Shown here one piece after another: positions 46,095 to 55,487 of a stretch of DNA of 64,000 nt. The position numbers and the translations under genes were made by a program. The DNA is from Trissonchulus latispiculum (taxonomy: Eukaryota > Nematoda > Enoplea > Enoplida > Ironidae), in NCBI GenBank assembly GCA_030248195.1, contig JASAND010000669.1, positions 1-64,000 on the forward strand, in the 5' to 3' direction. Within the stretch, counting starts at the first letter, position 1. Each line of letters opens with the position of its first letter. The notes under the pieces were generated by a model. The model made no database searches. It was not told the DNA's origin and saw nothing but the letters and a program-made list of their open reading frames with translations.

Positions 46095-46556
46095 TTAGGT
46101 TAGTAGGTCAAAGAAGACGCAAACAATCGATGAGTCATCGTCAAATACTTTCTCGATGTCAAGTCTCAACAATGCATGAATCAAATCTGTCGTAGTGGGT
46201 ATTTTCCAATAGAAATGTCTAATATGTGGACCAACTTGACACTGTCCAACCACTGATCCATTAAAGTTTAGACGTAGGAAAATATCTCTACACATATCTT
46301 CCAACATTAAGAGACGTTCTCCACATACAGCGTGGGGATTCGTCGCAGTCTGAATGACTGCTCTCAGTTCAACTTCTTGTTCATATGCTTTCCTATCAAC
46401 AGCCATTCTGTATCCAAGACCAATGTTCCAAGATTCATTAACATAGGGTAAAGTGGTGTTTATGTAGCATTTGTCTGTACCAGGACAAGTTTTCAGAGAG
46501 AAATATATTGCAGCAATTACTGCTGCAGTAAGCAGTGTAAGCAAGATCTTATTCAT
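46095..46556 (-). CDS. Polinton membrane-anchored protein of unknown function
   Basis: 153 residues from the ATG at 46556. The N-terminal hydrophobic segment (ILLTLLTAAVIAAIYFSL) is a signal anchor; the remainder has Cys residues (CPGTDKC, VCGERL, MCRDIF) and an N-glycosylation site (NTT, NES), consistent with an exposed ectodomain. It is the first gene of the minus-strand cluster. A 3' splice site (GTTTTGGTTTTAG) ends just before the ATG, mirroring the polymerase gene and suggesting a leader spliced from the right end. Confidence 0.65.
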   Translation of the reverse strand: MNKILLTLLTAAVIAAIYFSLKTCPGTDKCYINTTLPYVNESWNIGLGYRMAVDRKAYEQEVELRAVIQTATNPHAVCGERLLMLEDMCRDIFLRLNFNGSVVGQCQVGPHIRHFYWKIPTTTDLIHALLRLDIEKVFDDDSSIVCVFFDLLT

Positions 46557-46645
46557 TCCTAAAACCAAAACAAACTAGTTAGTCATGAATATGAGATCCT
46601 TAACTATGATTGTGACGTCATCAAAGTATAATTATTTTTTAGGAA
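46557..46645. promoter_or_regulatory. Divergent intergenic region with CRE
   Basis: This lies between the minus-strand cluster and the plus-strand polymerase. It contains a perfect CRE/ATF palindrome TGACGTCA (46613-46620) and, on each side, a 3' splice acceptor immediately before the ATG (46642 on plus, 46559 on minus). No clear TATA box is seen, so it may be a regulatory or splicing hub, not two core promoters. Confidence 0.5.
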
Positions 46646-49600
46646 ATGTCGCAGAATTATCAATGTGATATTTGTGGTAAATCTTTCAAGAAGAAATCTT
46701 ATTTGAGACGCCATCAGCGGACAGTACATGCTAACAACAGTTGGAGGTGTCACCAATGTGGGACTGATTTTTCAAGGAAGGACAGCTTAGAACGACATTT
46801 ACGAATTCATCTCAGAAAGCGACAGTCAGATGATGATGCAAGACCTTCAAAAAGAGTTCAGTTAGAGTCAACTACTGAATCTGATGATGAACTGTTGGAG
46901 ATGCCTCTACCGTTAACTGAATCAGACAATGAATTGCTTGAAATGCCTCTGCCCTCGACGGAATCTGATGTTGAATTAGTAGACATGCCTCTGCCTTCGC
47001 CAGAACCTCCTCAAAGACCATCATACGATGTAGTGCCTACTCAACAGGCCTTTTATGGTTGGTTGTGTGGATACAAAGTAGTACCAAGGGACTTTGTGGG
47101 TGATATGGTGGTATTTCTTGGAGAGGTTCGGGAACAGTTATTGGAACTGTTGACTCGGGAACGAGAACGTTTAATGGGACTAAAGTTTTGGCTGTGCGTC
47201 AAGGCCCGTCTTCGGCGGGCTACTGACAAAACTGAAGTGACTGATGCTCATTTCTGCTGTAAAGCTAAAGACGTGCAGCTTGGATCCCCCTTGGGTGAAG
47301 AAATCAGTCTGGCGGAGGAGGAAATTAAGAAGAACTTGGAAACATTCCTTAAAATGGGTTCCAACTGGGTTGTAGATCAAATTTTGAGTATGGATGTTCA
47401 GATTGCCCGTCATCATCCTCTGGTTGGTTCCTCATACAAACCTTTGCCTCGTTGGATTCAAGCAAAAAAGGCAATCGTTAACGTGCAAAATAAGGATAAC
47501 TTGTGCTTTCTTTGGAGCATTTTAGCAGCTATCCATCCTGTTGAGCAAGACTCCCAGCGAGTCTCCAAATACAAGTCGTACATCAATGAACTTGTTATTG
47601 CTGGTCTGGAAATGCCTATGAAGCTTCAGAATGTGCACAAATTTGAAAAACTCAACAACATCAGCATCAACGTTTTTGGTGTTGAAAGAAAGTCCTTTTT
47701 TCCTTTATATCTTTCCAAGAAAAGCTACAATCAGCATATCGATCTTCTGCTTTATGAAAATCACTACAGTTGGATCAAGGATCTTGATCGCTTATTAAGT
47801 GATCAACGTGGTGGTCACAAGAAGAAATATTTCTGCCGTCGATGTTTACAACCTTGCTATTCAGCTGAAAGGCTGACTGATCACTTGGAAAGATGCCTTT
47901 CCAATAAACCGAGCAAGACTGTTATGCCAGAAAATGATATCTTGAAATTTAAGAACCATCATCGACGTCTACGTAGTCCTATTGTTGTATATGCAGATTT
48001 TGAATGCCTCACTGAGAAGGTGGAATCCTGTCAACCATCCAATTCTCAATCATACTCTATGGCTTATCAACGACACACTCCGTGTGGCTTCGGTTTCATT
48101 TCCGTCAAGCAATGTTGTGGAGATTCCACAAAGGTTATTGGAAAGCCAATAGTATACCGAGGAAAAGACTGCGTACAAAAGTTTCTTGATGAATTGATTG
48201 ACATTGCTGAGTGTCATAGTGCATCACTGAACAGTCCTCTTCCTCTCCAGTTGGATTCATCAGAAGAGGAAGTTTTTCAGAAATCAACTGCTTGCCACCT
48301 ATGTGGAAAGCAACTTTATGATGACAGAGTCAGAGATCATTGTCATCTTTGTGGAGCCTTTCGCGGTGCTGCTCACAACAAATGCAACCAGCAGCATCGG
48401 TTGAACAGAGATATTACAGTGGTCTTCCACAACCTGCGGCGGTATGATGGTCATTTGATAATGCAGGAAATTGGAAAGATTTGCAACACAAGAAAGCTGA
48501 AAATGAATGCAGTTGCAAAAGGAATGGAGGATTACTTGAGTTTCTCAGTTGCAAAACCATGTCAAAATGGTGAGGAAGACATTGACGACGAAACAGAGGA
48601 GGAGAAGATTATTGGTGGGTACGGTCGAGAACCTACTCCTTGGCGTATCCGCTTTATTGACAGTTGTCAGTTTCTCATGGCATCTCTGGACACCTTAGTC
48701 AGCAACCTGCAACCTAGCCAGCTTCAAGTACTCACTACCAGCTTCCCTGATCCATCCAAGGTTTCCTTATTAGCTCGCAAAGGCGTTTATCCCTATGACT
48801 ATATGGACTGTTGGCAGCGGTTCCTTGAAAATGAACTTCCTCCTAAATCAGCGTTTTACAGTCAGCTAACTGAGGAAGACATTTCTGACGCTGATTATCA
48901 GCATGCTATTTCGGTGTGGGAAAAGTTTAGTGTACAAACGCTTGGTGAATACCATGATCTGTATTTGTTGACTGATGTACTGTTGCTGGCCGATGTCTTT
49001 GAGAACTTTCGAGCTTTTTGTCTTCAACACTATGACTTGGATCCCATTCACTACATAACATTACCTAGTTTTGGATGGGATGCTTGTCTAAAGTTGACTG
49101 GCATTAAGCTGGAGCTTCTCAAAGATAGCGACCAGTACATGTTCTTTGAACAGGGGATTCGTGGAGGAGTGGCGATGATTTCTCATCGCTATGCCAAAGC
49201 GAACAACCCCTATTTAGATTCGTTTGATCCTAGTTTACCTGTATCGTATATTATGTATCTTGATGCTAATAACTTGTATGGTTGGGCCATGAGTCAAAAG
49301 CAGCCACATTCTAAATTCCGTTGGCTTTCACATACCGAAATTTCAAAATTTAATTGGTCTACTATTGATGTAGACGGGGAGGAGGGTTATATTTTAGAGG
49401 TTGATTTGGGGTACCCAAAAGAGCTTCATCATCTGCACAACAGTTATCCTCTGGCCCCAGAAAAGCTTGTAATTTCAGATGATATGTTATCTCCTTATTG
49501 TAAACAATTGAAGACGGATCTCAGTGTTACTGGTTCTAAGGTGCATAAGCTTGTGCCCAATCTTTATAACAAACAAAAATATATAATCCATTTTCGTAAT

Positions 49601-50524
49601 CTAAAATTATACTTATCATTGGGCTTAAAATTAGAGCGAGTGCACCGCGTCCTGGCATTTCGTCAATCTGCTTGGATGCATAAGTATATAAACTTTAACA
49701 CTGAGATGCGCAAGGCAGCAAAAAGTGACTTTGAAAAGAACTTGTTTAAATTGTTAAATAATTCAGTATTTGGCAAAACCATGGAAAATGTCCGCCAATA
49801 TATTAATGTGGAACTTGTAAGTGACCAGTCACGATTCAGCAAGCTGGTATCAAATCCTCGTTTTGAACGGGCAACCGTTTTTAATGAGGACTTGGTGGCA
49901 GTTTGTTTGAGTCGTCCGACAGTCGAGCTCAATAAGCCTATATATGTTGGGTTTAGTGTGCTCGATTTGTCTAAACTGCTCATGTACAATTTCCACTATA
50001 ATTATATTGTGCCTAAATATGGTTCAAAATGTAAGTTGTTGTTTACTGACACTGATAGCTTGTGCTATTATATAGAATGTGAAGATGTATATAAAGATAT
50101 GCATGTTGATTCTAATTTGTTTGATTTCAGTGACTATCCTTCTGGTCATCTTTTGTTTTCCACTACTAATAAAAAGGTTATGGGGAAAATGAAAGATGAG
50201 ACGAATGGTAGTCCAATATCTGAGTTTTGTGGGTTGCGGGCTAAAATGTACAGCATTTTATGTGGGGGTGTGGCTAAAAAGCGGGCAAAGGGTATTAAAA
50301 AGTATGTTGTGAAAAAGCATCTGAATCATTCTGATTATGTACAAACTTTGTTTGATAAATCTCATCGTCGAAATGTAATGAATATGATCAGAAGCGACAG
50401 GCACCAACTCTTTTCCCTAACTTCTAACAAAATTAGCTTGTCAGCTTTTGATGATAAGCGTTACATTTTGGATGATGGGATTACTTCCTATGCTTATGGT
50501 CATTGTAATATTGTAAATCAATAA
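46646..50524 (+). CDS. POLB: Polinton protein-primed DNA polymerase B with zinc fingers and HNH module
   Basis: 1292 residues. It replicates the linear element by protein priming. In order: two C2H2 fingers (residues 4-56), an acidic linker with repeated LPLPSTESD-like units (75-120), a further Cys/His finger (about 393-415), Exo I (YADFE, about 450), an endonuclease VII-like HNH/treble-clef module (CHLCGKQLYDDRVRDHCHLCG, about 548-580, broken by spacing variants), Exo II (FHNLRRYDGHL, about 592), Exo III (YHDLYLLTD, about 770), Pol A (YLDANNLYGWAM, about 872), Pol B (LLNNSVFGKTMENVR, about 1037) and Pol C (FTDTDSL, about 1133). All catalytic motifs are intact. The stop codon overlaps an AATAAA signal (50520-50525). 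An upstream acceptor suggests a spliced 5' end. Confidence 0.96.
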   Translation: MSQNYQCDICGKSFKKKSYLRRHQRTVHANNSWRCHQCGTDFSRKDSLERHLRIHLRKRQSDDDARPSKRVQLESTTESDDELLEMPLPLTESDNELLEMPLPSTESDVELVDMPLPSPEPPQRPSYDVVPTQQAFYGWLCGYKVVPRDFVGDMVVFLGEVREQLLELLTRERERLMGLKFWLCVKARLRRATDKTEVTDAHFCCKAKDVQLGSPLGEEISLAEEEIKKNLETFLKMGSNWVVDQILSMDVQIARHHPLVGSSYKPLPRWIQAKKAIVNVQNKDNLCFLWSILAAIHPVEQDSQRVSKYKSYINELVIAGLEMPMKLQNVHKFEKLNNISINVFGVERKSFFPLYLSKKSYNQHIDLLLYENHYSWIKDLDRLLSDQRGGHKKKYFCRRCLQPCYSAERLTDHLERCLSNKPSKTVMPENDILKFKNHHRRLRSPIVVYADFECLTEKVESCQPSNSQSYSMAYQRHTPCGFGFISVKQCCGDSTKVIGKPIVYRGKDCVQKFLDELIDIAECHSASLNSPLPLQLDSSEEEVFQKSTACHLCGKQLYDDRVRDHCHLCGAFRGAAHNKCNQQHRLNRDITVVFHNLRRYDGHLIMQEIGKICNTRKLKMNAVAKGMEDYLSFSVAKPCQNGEEDIDDETEEEKIIGGYGREPTPWRIRFIDSCQFLMASLDTLVSNLQPSQLQVLTTSFPDPSKVSLLARKGVYPYDYMDCWQRFLENELPPKSAFYSQLTEEDISDADYQHAISVWEKFSVQTLGEYHDLYLLTDVLLLADVFENFRAFCLQHYDLDPIHYITLPSFGWDACLKLTGIKLELLKDSDQYMFFEQGIRGGVAMISHRYAKANNPYLDSFDPSLPVSYIMYLDANNLYGWAMSQKQPHSKFRWLSHTEISKFNWSTIDVDGEEGYILEVDLGYPKELHHLHNSYPLAPEKLVISDDMLSPYCKQLKTDLSVTGSKVHKLVPNLYNKQKYIIHFRNLKLYLSLGLKLERVHRVLAFRQSAWMHKYINFNTEMRKAAKSDFEKNLFKLLNNSVFGKTMENVRQYINVELVSDQSRFSKLVSNPRFERATVFNEDLVAVCLSRPTVELNKPIYVGFSVLDLSKLLMYNFHYNYIVPKYGSKCKLLFTDTDSLCYYIECEDVYKDMHVDSNLFDFSDYPSGHLLFSTTNKKVMGKMKDETNGSPISEFCGLRAKMYSILCGGVAKKRAKGIKKYVVKKHLNHSDYVQTLFDKSHRRNVMNMIRSDRHQLFSLTSNKISLSAFDDKRYILDDGITSYAYGHCNIVNQ

Positions 50525-50552
50525 AACGGCACTAAACGCGTATGTATTTATT
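50520..50552. terminator. Convergent polyadenylation signals
   Basis: AATAAA on plus (50520-50525) overlaps the polymerase stop. AATAAA on minus (TTTATT at 50547-50552) serves the convergent right-end gene. Confidence 0.6.
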
Positions 50553-50593
50553 AAGTAAAATATAGAAGATACAGTAAGTAAACATTAGTCATT

Positions 50594-51115
50594 TTACCTC
50601 TTCTTCAAGAAAAAGTTCATCAGTTGATATGCCCGATGAGCAGAACAGTACTTTGCCCCATCTTTTAGCATATGATCAGGACAACAGCCTTTTCCTTCGT
50701 TGATGGGTAGATGATTATAACTTGGAAGACCAATGGCACCACCTTCCTTAACTTTGACCAAATTATTTCTTTTAGTCAGTCCAGTCTTGATTAAATTCCA
50801 CTGAGCAGTTCCTTTGGTAATAATCTCCGAAACATGGGATTCCCTCAGGAAATTGGAGATGCGATCCATCGCTTCCTCCCAGTTGCAAAGATGTGGACTT
50901 GTGTCCCAATGCAGACAGGTTTCCATCGTTACATATTGGATGGTCGAAAGCTGTTTAGTATTCAGATGCTTCAGATCATGTGGGGCTCGCACAAATAAAT
51001 GATAGATCTCAGGTTGAGAGGACTCCGAATGAAAAATTAACACAGTCACCTCCAACGGTACATCCCCAAGTTTGGGAACACCAATACAACTAACCGCAAT
51101 AAATGCAACAGCCAT
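50594..51115 (-). CDS. Polinton right-end protein of unknown function
   Basis: 173 residues. The C-terminal CCPDHMLKDGAKYCSAHRA pattern of paired Cys/His recalls a short protein found in other Polintons that ends in a CPxH...CA...L..W motif and may have an RNase H-like N-terminal fold. The N-terminus here (VAFIAVSCIGVP) is compatible, but I see no catalytic acid set, so the relation is tentative. It is transcribed inward from the right terminal repeat, which carries a TATA box, and a possible acceptor (TTCAATCAG) precedes the ATG. Confidence 0.6.
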   Translation of the reverse strand: MAVAFIAVSCIGVPKLGDVPLEVTVLIFHSESSQPEIYHLFVRAPHDLKHLNTKQLSTIQYVTMETCLHWDTSPHLCNWEEAMDRISNFLRESHVSEIITKGTAQWNLIKTGLTKRNNLVKVKEGGAIGLPSYNHLPINEGKGCCPDHMLKDGAKYCSAHRAYQLMNFFLKKR

Positions 51116-51234
51116 AACTGATTGAAATTGGTTGTGTTCACAGCTTAAGTAGGTAAGAAAATAGGTTAAGAATGTAGGTTAAGAATGTGCAAAACTGGAT
51201 TACACCAGTCTAACTAGGGGGAACCAGAGACAAC

Positions 51235-51323
51235 GTAACACAAACTGTAATACAACACACACTGTATTGGTGCCACAGATTCCACAGGTGCCACTGCGCC
51301 AGAACGCCCCTTTTTATACTACT
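51235..51323. repeat. Polinton right terminal inverted repeat
   Basis: Complement of 37900-37988 with one mismatch. It contains an inward TATA box (TATAAAAAGG on minus), about 200 bp upstream of the right-end gene. It ends 22 bp before a trehalase exon. Confidence 0.95.
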
Positions 51324-51345
51324 CATGGCTTCGGTTTATTTTTAG

Positions 51346-54300
51346 ACCAGAATCCTATCGGGAAGATTTGGAATTAGTCCACAACATCAGTGATATTGGT
51401 AAGTTCTCAAAGGCCAGGTTTATCTCAGTGAAAAGCTTGCCATAACCACTTTATGTCTACCGCATGTGATATCTTGAGTCGTCATGTTCATCTTCTTCAA
51501 CTTTCGGGTGACGCATCACAGCTAAACACATTGTAGAGCCCGTTCACGAAATGGTTGCAAAGTGATCTTAAGATATTACACTCATAGTTTTTCCTGAGAC
51601 AACTACTTAATCAATTGTATTTCTCCAGGTACGCGTGAAATCATCTGGAGCAATGTAGCCTCAGCCGCAGAGACCGGATGGGATTTTTCCACCCGATGGT
51701 TTGCCCAGGAAGGTCCGACGGCCTTCCACATGCAGTCCATCCGGACCTGGTCAATCATCCCCGTAGATTTGAACGCTTTCATGTGCATGAATGCTCGGAT
51801 TCTGGCAAACCTCTATGAAATTACTGGTACTTGTACTTGCATATTAGAGTGCTTTTATTACTGTGGAGTGGATACTAAACTTGATTATTAAGGTTAAAAA
51901 ATATGAGCTGTAGGTAGTGCTTTTTGGAATTCTTAGCCCTATGGTGTAAAGTGGCAAGGGAATATTTTGTTCAATCTTAGTTTTTATTTTATGTTTGAGA
52001 AGTATTCATATTAAAATTATAATTTCATTTTACGACTTTAGGCAATTTCACGAAAGTGATGCTCTATCAGGCCCGCTATCAGCAGGCCAAGCGAGCCATG
52101 CATACGATCCACTGGAACGAGGAGGACGGGATCTGGTACGACTACGATCTGGATCGAAAGCGCCACATCCGACAGTACTACATATCCAACGCCCTCCCAC
52201 TCTTCGCCAAGTGCTACGACGATAGTGATCCCACCCTCCACAGAGTCCATAAATACTTCACTGTAAGTGGGGACAGTCCTCCTACAGTGTAAAGTGGAAA
52301 TGAAATTTAGCTGTTAATCCAACTACGTAATAGATTTTGTGTTAGTTTAGTATTGTATATAGTGGTTAACAGTATATGTCTTATGCGTATCTTTCTCAAG
52401 CGTTTATGCGATATATCATTCGTTTCATTCGTTTCTAAAGTAATAGTGAAGTTTTATCCATCCAAATACTAATATATACATCTTCTGAGCACTGAATAAA
52501 ATAGCAATTAGTCTGTGTCAAATGACTCAACCAGTATTTTATGCTTAATTATGATAATTGATTTCAAAGCTGATTCTTATTTTAGGACATGGGCGCCTTC
52601 AATTTTACCAAAGGTGTCCCAACCTCCATTATATCCTCCGGCCAGCAGTGGGACTCCCACAACGCCTGGCCTCCCATGGTTCACATGCTCATTGAAGGAT
52701 ACAGGACTTCCGGGGACCCTTACATCATGAAATATGGTGAAAAGTTGGCCGTCAAATGGATGAAGGCCAACTACAATGCATTCATTCGTACTCATCAGAT
52801 GTTTGAAAAGGTCCTTTTTACTGGTGTTTTTAAGTTTGAATAACTTTGGGTTAATAATTAAAATTAACTCGTTTAATCAAACCATTTTTAATCCGCGGAT
52901 TAAACGAGTTGATTCTAATCCATTTAATCCGCCATTAAAGAATCAGCGATTAAAAATTTTAATCCGTCAACTTTTAATCCGTTTAATACGCGTAGTTGCA
53001 CAAAAATTAAAAACTAGTTGAAAATGCAGGCGCGGATTAAATGTATTAAAATTAATCTTTAAAGAAACAGCGGTTATGCAGGTCGGATTAAAATTAACTG
53101 GTTGATTTTTTAATCCGAAGTGTGAATAAAAAAACAAGATTAGATTAAAATTTTAATCCTAGGTGCATTAAAGAAATAGAATTAAATTTAATCCGTTTAA
53201 TTCGTTTAACTAGCTGGATTAAATTTTAATCCGTTTAATCCGAGGTGCTAATCCTTTCATGCGGATTAATTTTAATCTAATCCGTTTAATCTTTAAAGAA
53301 ATAGGGCCTTTGAACAATTTCACTTAAGGGGCGACAAATTGGCATTGCTTTGCTATGTATACTCGACGTGTATACCTGAATAAAAAGTTGTGCAAATGGA
53401 AGACTTAATATGAAATAGAGGAGCCCGATTAGTTATAAAATTATATCAATTACGTTCAGGTAGACATCTAAGGGCCTATTTCTTTAAAGATTAAAATGGT
53501 CTGATTAAACGGATTAAAAATCAGCCGAATTAAAATTTTAATTTCTATTTCTTTAAAGCAGGATTAAAGGGATTAAACGGATTATAATTAACTGGTTTAA
53601 TCCGACCATTTTTAATCCGCGGATTAAACGAGTTGATTTTAATCCATTTAATCCGCCATTAAAGAAACAACGATTAAAAATTTTAATCCGCCAACTTTTA
53701 ATCCGTTTAATCCGCGTAGCTGCACGAGGATTAAAAGTTAGTTGAAAATGCAGGCGGAGGATTAAACGGATTAAAATTAATCTTTAAAGAAACAGCAATT
53801 AAGCAGGTCGGATTAAAATTAACTCGTTGAGTTTTTAATCCGAAGTGTGAATAAAGAAACAGGATTAGATTAAAATTTTAATCCTAGGTGCATTAAAGAA
53901 ATAGGATTAAATTTAATCCGTTTAACTCGTTTAACTCGCTGGATTAAATTTTAATCCGTTAAATCCGAGGTGCAATTTCTTTAATGCGGATTAATTTTAA
54001 TCTAATCCGTTTAATCTTTAAAGAAATAGGGCCTAAGTTTTCGAATGTTATAAATTTGCTGATGACGATAAGCGTTAAGGAGTATGCATATTATTCATTA
54101 TGGATTATAAGTTTTATGTATTAAGAATCATTAACTTTGAAGCTAAAGAAATATTTAAAATTAAACAAATTAATAAATACGGCATACATATTTATATTTC
54201 GTTTATACATATATAATTAGTTTCGTTGTTGTTCTAAGGTTTCTTAATCAGCAGCATTTTTACTTTGGTTTGTTTACCACCTTTTTTTTGAGTCTGCTCC

Positions 54301-55487
54301 CGCATCATTTTTTGCTTGTTTGCCGTGCCTTCCACCAACGATTGTTGAAATTTCTGAAGCACTAAACAGAAGTAAACAACCTTAATCTTTATTGACATTT
54401 CAAACTTTCGTTACCTATGTCAAAATGCAAAAGAAATGGCGTACGAATGTTTCGAACTGCAGTTAAAAAACTGTCAACGTAGTTTATTTTTTCAGTACAA
54501 CGTCACAGGAACTGATAAAGAATTCGCGGGCAGTGGTGGAGAATACGAAGTTCAGGTAAACTGCGTAACCAATGTTGGAATGAAAGAACGAACGAAACAA
54601 GAATGTGTCAGTGCAGTATATTAGACCCGAAAATTTCTGACCAAAGGTGGGAATCGAACGCAACCTTCGGTTTAACACACCCAATCCCTACCAATTGACA
54701 CACTCGGACAAAATCGAAACAAGATTGTTTCTGTTGAAATCGAACCCAAACGGCAGTTCCCTTTTAGATGACTCTTTGGAGGGCGTCCATGTGCAGTCTT
54801 TTGGGAGCTGTGCTGATCAATGAGAGAACGAACGAACTAAGATGTGTCCCTGTAGCACCTCCGTCCCGAAAAGTCCGCGCTTGAGGTAGATAGGCCGCAA
54901 AAGGTTGTTCAATAATCTATCTGCCTAAGTCAACGCTATACTGATTGAACCACCCCAGGCACAATCCAGACGAACTCTAAATTTGAATTTTTTTCAAACT
55001 GTAAAAAATGTGCACTAAAATTTTAATGTTCGTTATGGCCAGTGAAATATTTTTAATGATCATTAATGAAATTATTGCAGATTCGACATGTAACTTCTTT
55101 TGAAAAAATTACTGTTGACATTTTACCTACCAGATCAGTCAGAAGTTTATCAGACTTTATTTGGTTAAAGCAATTAGGTTAGAGTTACCCTTCAGTTAGG
55201 GTAAACTGTTACCTCAGTTTAGGGGTAAGAATTCCAATCGCAACTTTATTATAATGTAGCTTTTTATTTCCGTTATTTTTAATACGCTGAGTTCTGATTT
55301 TTTCCTATTTCAGACAGGATTTGGCTGGACAAATGGTGTAGTATTAGATATTATGGCAAAGTATGGGGATATTCTGTCCGTTTCTGGACAGACTAGGCTG
55401 ATAGGATCTCTCTCAATAAACAATCTTCTATTGTTATTTGTTTGTGTTCTTCTAGTAGGTAGGCAATATAACCATGGTATTAGCTGA
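51346..55487 (+). CDS. Trehalase (GH37), 3' exons
   Basis: Six exons: 51346-51398 (PESYRED), 51629-51826 (SAAETGWDFSTRW, containing the catalytic Asp of the family), 52042-52262, 52586-52810 (QQWDSHNAWPP, GH37 signature 2), 54496-54555 (GGEYEVQ) and 55314-55487 (TGFGWTNGVVL). The C-terminus is hydrophobic (LLLLFVCVLLVG) and ends 55487, which fits a GPI or membrane anchor as in animal membrane trehalases. Phases and GT-AG junctions agree. In signature 2 the conserved Pro after QWDx is His. Joined to the 5' exons the known coding length is about 497 residues against 550-600 normally; the missing part maps to the Polinton-bearing gap. Confidence 0.88.
52855..53309. mobile_element. PIF/Harbinger-like MITE, partial copy (trehalase intron)
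   Basis: Rich in GATTAAA/TTTAATCC motifs and ends AAAGAAATAGGGCC like the full copy at 53472-54033. The left end is degraded. Confidence 0.55.
53472..54033. mobile_element. PIF/Harbinger-like MITE made of GATTAAA repeats
   Basis: The ends GGGCCTATTTCTTTAAAG and GGCCCTATTTCTTTAAAG are flanked by TAA (53469-53471, 54034-54036), the PIF/Harbinger duplication. The interior consists of GGATTAAA/TTTAATCC motifs in both orientations. It lies in a trehalase intron. It has the same architecture as the GAGTTAA element at 139-1400. Confidence 0.7.
54575..54990 (-). repeat. Two tRNA-derived SINE copies (trehalase intron)
   Basis: Copies at about 54575-54720 and 54818-54990 each carry the complement of the TTCGTTCGTTC tail and a degraded B-box, as at 6870-7030. 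Confidence 0.55.

Larger units (their letters stand above)
37900..51323. mobile_element. Complete Maverick/Polinton element
   Basis: A 13,424-bp self-synthesising DNA transposon. The ends are 89-bp inverted repeats (37900-37988 and 51235-51323, one mismatch) starting AGTAGTATAAAAAGG, flanked by the perfect 6-bp duplication CATGGC (37894-37899 and 51324-51329); 6 bp is the known Polinton duplication length. It encodes the hallmark set: protein-primed PolB, RVE integrase, A32-like ATPase, adenain-like protease, and double and single jelly-roll capsid proteins. All frames are open, so the copy appears recent and potentially capable of forming virions. Such elements are also classed as adintoviruses. 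It is inserted in a trehalase intron. Confidence 0.96.
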
